From Trichomonas vaginalis G3 (taxonomy: Eukaryota > Parabasalia > Trichomonadida > Trichomonadidae), in the NCBI RefSeq assembly GCF_026262505.1, contig NC_067205.1, positions 186,001 through 250,000 of the forward strand: a stretch of DNA of 64,000 bases, in the 5' to 3' direction. The notes beneath the pieces were generated by a model. The model saw only the letters and a list, made by a program, of their open reading frames with translations. It was not told where the DNA came from and did no database searches. Positions 61,400 through 64,000 of this stretch are shown piece after piece. The translations under genes were made by a program, and so were the position numbers. The stretch's first letter is position 1. The number at the start of each line of letters is the position of its first letter.

Positions 61400-62720
61400 A
61401 TGATATCACCAATTCCTTTTTCATTTATTCTCTTCATTAATTCTGCAATAATGAGAATATATAATCTGTTAATTTATTCTCTTCATCGAGGGTTTATAGA
61501 ATGTTTTGAAATTGAATCATTAACTCCTCTAAATAAATCAATAACTTCAGGATACACGTTTTTAATGTCTCGAATAACCCGACCAGTATCCTGTTGTTCA
61601 TGTTCTTCGTTCCCGTCGTACGTGGTTTTATATCTCTAACCATCATCAACGCAGCCATAACCGGAGGGTTTGTTGCTATCTGTTCGAAATCCGTCCGTTA
61701 TGTACGGTATATCTAAATAATATTCTTTTGTGTTTTTAAAACATTTGAAACAAGTCTTTTAAAACCATCTACAAAATTTCCTGATTCACCTAATGTTCTT
61801 GCAGCATTTACAAGCTCACCCATTCCGCTTTGACCCCAAAAACGTCCATATTGCATTTATTTCACTCTGTATAGTTGTCCATTCAGCGAAACTAACACCC
61901 GCATTCGCTAAGCTGAAAATGAAATTCAGTGGATCGAACTTACTTCCACCTTCTTTTTCAATTTCAACGAACTCACTAACATGAGATTTAAGTATTCTTT
62001 CGTTAAAATTGTTTTCCCCGATGTTATTCATTAACGAAACTATCACCGTCAAAGTTAACGAATTCAATTCGTCGTTGATGCTTTATTTCATACACCGCTT
62101 TTATCGATAGTTTTTGGCTCACCTTCTTTAGAAGCATATGAAACATTAATGAATGAATTATATGTATTCGTGATGAATTAAAATCAATGATTTTCATTAA
62201 TGACCCTTTAATGATTCATTTACTGTCGAATCCCTTAAAGTAATTAATGAACTGTCATTTATGAAAGGTACACTGCAAACCGTCGAGTTTGGATCAAATG
62301 CTGTAGTTGGTGCAGGAATATTAATGATATAAGTCATTAAATCATTAAGTGACGTAAATAATGTTGTCGTTTTGATTTAATTTCTTTAGCATCTGTTATA
62401 TATGGTAATTTTATTTCTGTAGTTTCTGAATTAAAGATATTCGCTAAAATGTTTTGTAAACTGTTTTGAACAGCTGTGTAAACCGTTGAATCCGGAACTC
62501 TTACGATTTCACCGTCCTTAATAAAAGGCATTGCACATGGTGTAGTGCTTGGGTCAAATCTTTTTGGGTTATGATTCAACATATATTCTAATGCTTCATA
62601 AACAGACCTATATACGGTTGTATTATCTTTTTCAATAATTTCACCGTCCTTTATAAACGGCATAGTACATGGAGTTAAAATAGGGTCAAACTTTTCATAG
62701 TCCTTCCATGTTATGTATTT
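61400..62720 (-). pseudogene. Decayed repetitive structural-protein region of the Maverick
   Basis: Minus-strand fragments repeat the theme FDPSTTPCAMPFIKDGEI about every 45 residues, with VYxxVxxxLxxIL helices between. This matches the continuation of a large fibre-like or repetitive protein adjacent to the tail-fibre-like region. The region is heavily worn; its former full length cannot be stated. Confidence 0.5.
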
Positions 62721-62840
62721 CTCAGTATTTCCATCAGTATAACAATATATTTGTCAGTAAGTGTGAGAGAGTATTGACCAAAATATAAACGTTTAGCTCT
62801 GTCAGCTTCATACGCATATGCAGCTATAACTCATATTTTA

Positions 62841-63628
62841 ATGAGTATAAAAATGTTGTTCTATTTGCAAAGTACAGACCCAAATGAATACGGGACAGTA
62901 AAGCTACAAACAAACTTAGGTCTACAGAATGAGGCGCTTGCATTCAGAATGGTTGACTTCAATACTATCGCTTCATTCGTTATAACAGATGAAACAGATT
63001 TCATGGAGATTGAAATAGATGGAAAGAAGCACGAAATAAGATTTCACAATAATGTAGAATATAAGATGGAAACATTAGCTGGAGTGTTAAATGCTCTCAT
63101 AAATACTACAATAAACAAGGATAACGAAGAAAACTTAATGAATGTTAAACTTATTGCAGGAGTTTTGAAGTTCAGTTATGCGAAGGAGTTTAAGATAACA
63201 CGAATGAGTCATAGAGTACAATTGCTTTGGGAGCATACCATATGACATTTCCTTTGAAAAGTGTTGACAAAACGATTGAGATGAAATCTGTTCCATATGT
63301 ATGTTATGGCAATTGTTTGTACATTGAGTCTAAAATAGCTAATGTCACAGGCATTTCAGGAGTTAATAGTAAAGGTTCAGTAGAATATAAATCCTTCTGT
63401 TATGCAGTCAATTCAATGTTCATTCCAAACGTTCCTGTCATAGCAACTCATTTAGGTAAATGGGTTCGCATTAGTCCTCATAATTTGAAAGACATGCAAT
63501 TCAGACTTGTTGACTTTCAAGGAGAGCCTGTAGAACTGAAGGCACCAGCGCGAATGACTGTTGAAGTTGACTTTTTAGAAAATATTAAATGCAACAGCTT
63601 ACAAGAGAACTCAGAGCTAAAAATATAA
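62841..63628 (+). pseudogene. Capsid-like (penton/minor capsid) region of the Maverick, broken
   Basis: Plus strand, facing the fibre region. Beta-rich sequence ends in QFRLVDFQGEPVELKAPARM and TVEVDF, resembling the closing strands of Polinton and virophage penton (minor capsid) proteins. FMEIEIDGKKHEIRFHNNVE is typical of the same proteins. Assignment is by pattern. The major capsid, protease and packaging ATPase would be expected beyond the window. Confidence 0.55.
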
Positions 63629-63831
63629 AGTATGAATGTTATGTATTAGGTCATGAACTTTGGTTGTTGCTGTTTGATGAAACAAATGAATTAGTTATGT
63701 CAGTCAAGAGAACAGAAAAATATTGTGTTAGTGAAAACTGCACCAAGTCAATAAGATTAGGTTTGCATTATGAAGATGAGTTCGATACTGTTGAAGAAGT
63801 TTTGGATAGATATTACAAATTGCTAACTTGA
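63589..63831 (+). CDS. Maverick small protein of unknown function, 80 aa
   Basis: ATG at 63,589, overlapping the end of the capsid-like region. The product is compact and acidic (YECYVLGHELWLLLFDETNE, GLHYEDEFDTVEEVLDRYYK). No family recognised. Confidence 0.5.
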   Translation: MQQLTRELRAKNIKYECYVLGHELWLLLFDETNELVMSVKRTEKYCVSENCTKSIRLGLHYEDEFDTVEEVLDRYYKLLT

Positions 63832-64000
63832 AATTTTTTTTGACTGACGGCGCAAAGCGCCAAGATGGGCTCAAAGAGCCCTCCTGACTGCTTTAATTTA
63901 CTAAAACATATTTCAAACAAAGCTTATAGTCAGTAGATAGTTTTGTATATTCTCGTCGAATATTTATACTTAAACTCAACTCCTGTAGTTCCTGGTGTTT
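63832..64000. other. Intergenic part of the Maverick with two short hairpins
   Basis: GGCGCAAAGCGCC and GGGCTCAAAGAGCCC form two adjacent GC-rich hairpins right after the last gene, possibly a transcript end signal of the element. Nothing else is seen before the window ends. Confidence 0.4.

Larger units (their letters stand above)
53540..64000. mobile_element. Maverick/Polinton element, broken; runs off the right end
   Basis: A cluster of genes on both strands typical of trichomonad Mavericks: a polymerase-gene amino-terminal region, several small unknown genes, KilA-N and GIY-YIG proteins, a retroviral-type integrase, tail-fibre-like and capsid-like regions. The left border is near 53,540, inside the polymerase gene, so the terminal inverted repeat of a whole element is not present there; the right part lies beyond the window. 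It is a damaged copy with probably five or more breaks in the part visible. Several frames are still open and codon use is normal, so the insertion is likely fairly young rather than ancient. ATPase and protease genes are not in the visible part. Confidence 0.85.

Overview
The window is AT-rich eukaryotic DNA with dense, intron-poor protein genes. It looks like a parabasalid (trichomonad) genome, in the Trichomonas vaginalis / Tritrichomonas group. The evidence is the gene mix: a BspA-like leucine-rich surface protein, a DUF3447-type ankyrin protein, a NEK kinase, LysM proteins, remains of a hybrid-cluster protein, and a Maverick/Polinton element. This is recognition by family and motif; no search was run, and the species is not fixed.

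Layout. 0.5-1.1 kb: remnant of a hybrid-cluster protein gene. 1.7-7.3 kb: PP2A B56 regulatory subunit, then cytosolic isoleucyl-tRNA synthetase. 7.4-9.6 kb: gene-free and repeat-rich, with two TTAA-flanked elements that have GGGTGC ends. 9.6-22 kb: BspA-like LRR protein, two tandem LysM paralogues, a polytopic membrane protein, a C2/proline-rich protein and a SCYL2-like pseudokinase. 22.6-32.8 kb: coiled-coil protein, tRNA-Glu(UUC), a small basic conserved protein, an Rh-type ammonium channel, a Rab GTPase, a Sec7-PH Arf exchange factor and a NEK kinase.

33.4-41.8 kb is the most unusual part. A 1.2 kb array of inverted hairpin units is followed by a 6.5 kb near-perfect palindrome (35,319-41,787) with TA-flanked inverted ends. 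Each arm carries a homogeneous tandem array of a 122-bp unit (8 copies left, 14 right), and each unit is itself three hairpins in a row. It looks like a giant foldback transposable element.

41.8-52.8 kb: an ankyrin gene whose 3' part is broken up by a 37-bp minisatellite, a beta-helix-like gene remnant, a Cyc8-like TPR protein, a TRAPPC10/11-like protein, a Nit2-type amidase and a PPP phosphatase. 53.5 kb to the window end: part of a broken Maverick/Polinton, with a polymerase-gene amino-terminal region, KilA-N and GIY-YIG proteins, integrase, tail-fibre-like and capsid-like parts.

Several host genes fit one theme, membrane traffic and signalling: Rab, Sec7-PH, SCYL2-like, C2 and TRAPP-like proteins with B56, NEK and PPP. 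They are separate transcription units on both strands and do not form an operon. The ORF-like open frames inside the 122-bp repeats are not treated as genes.
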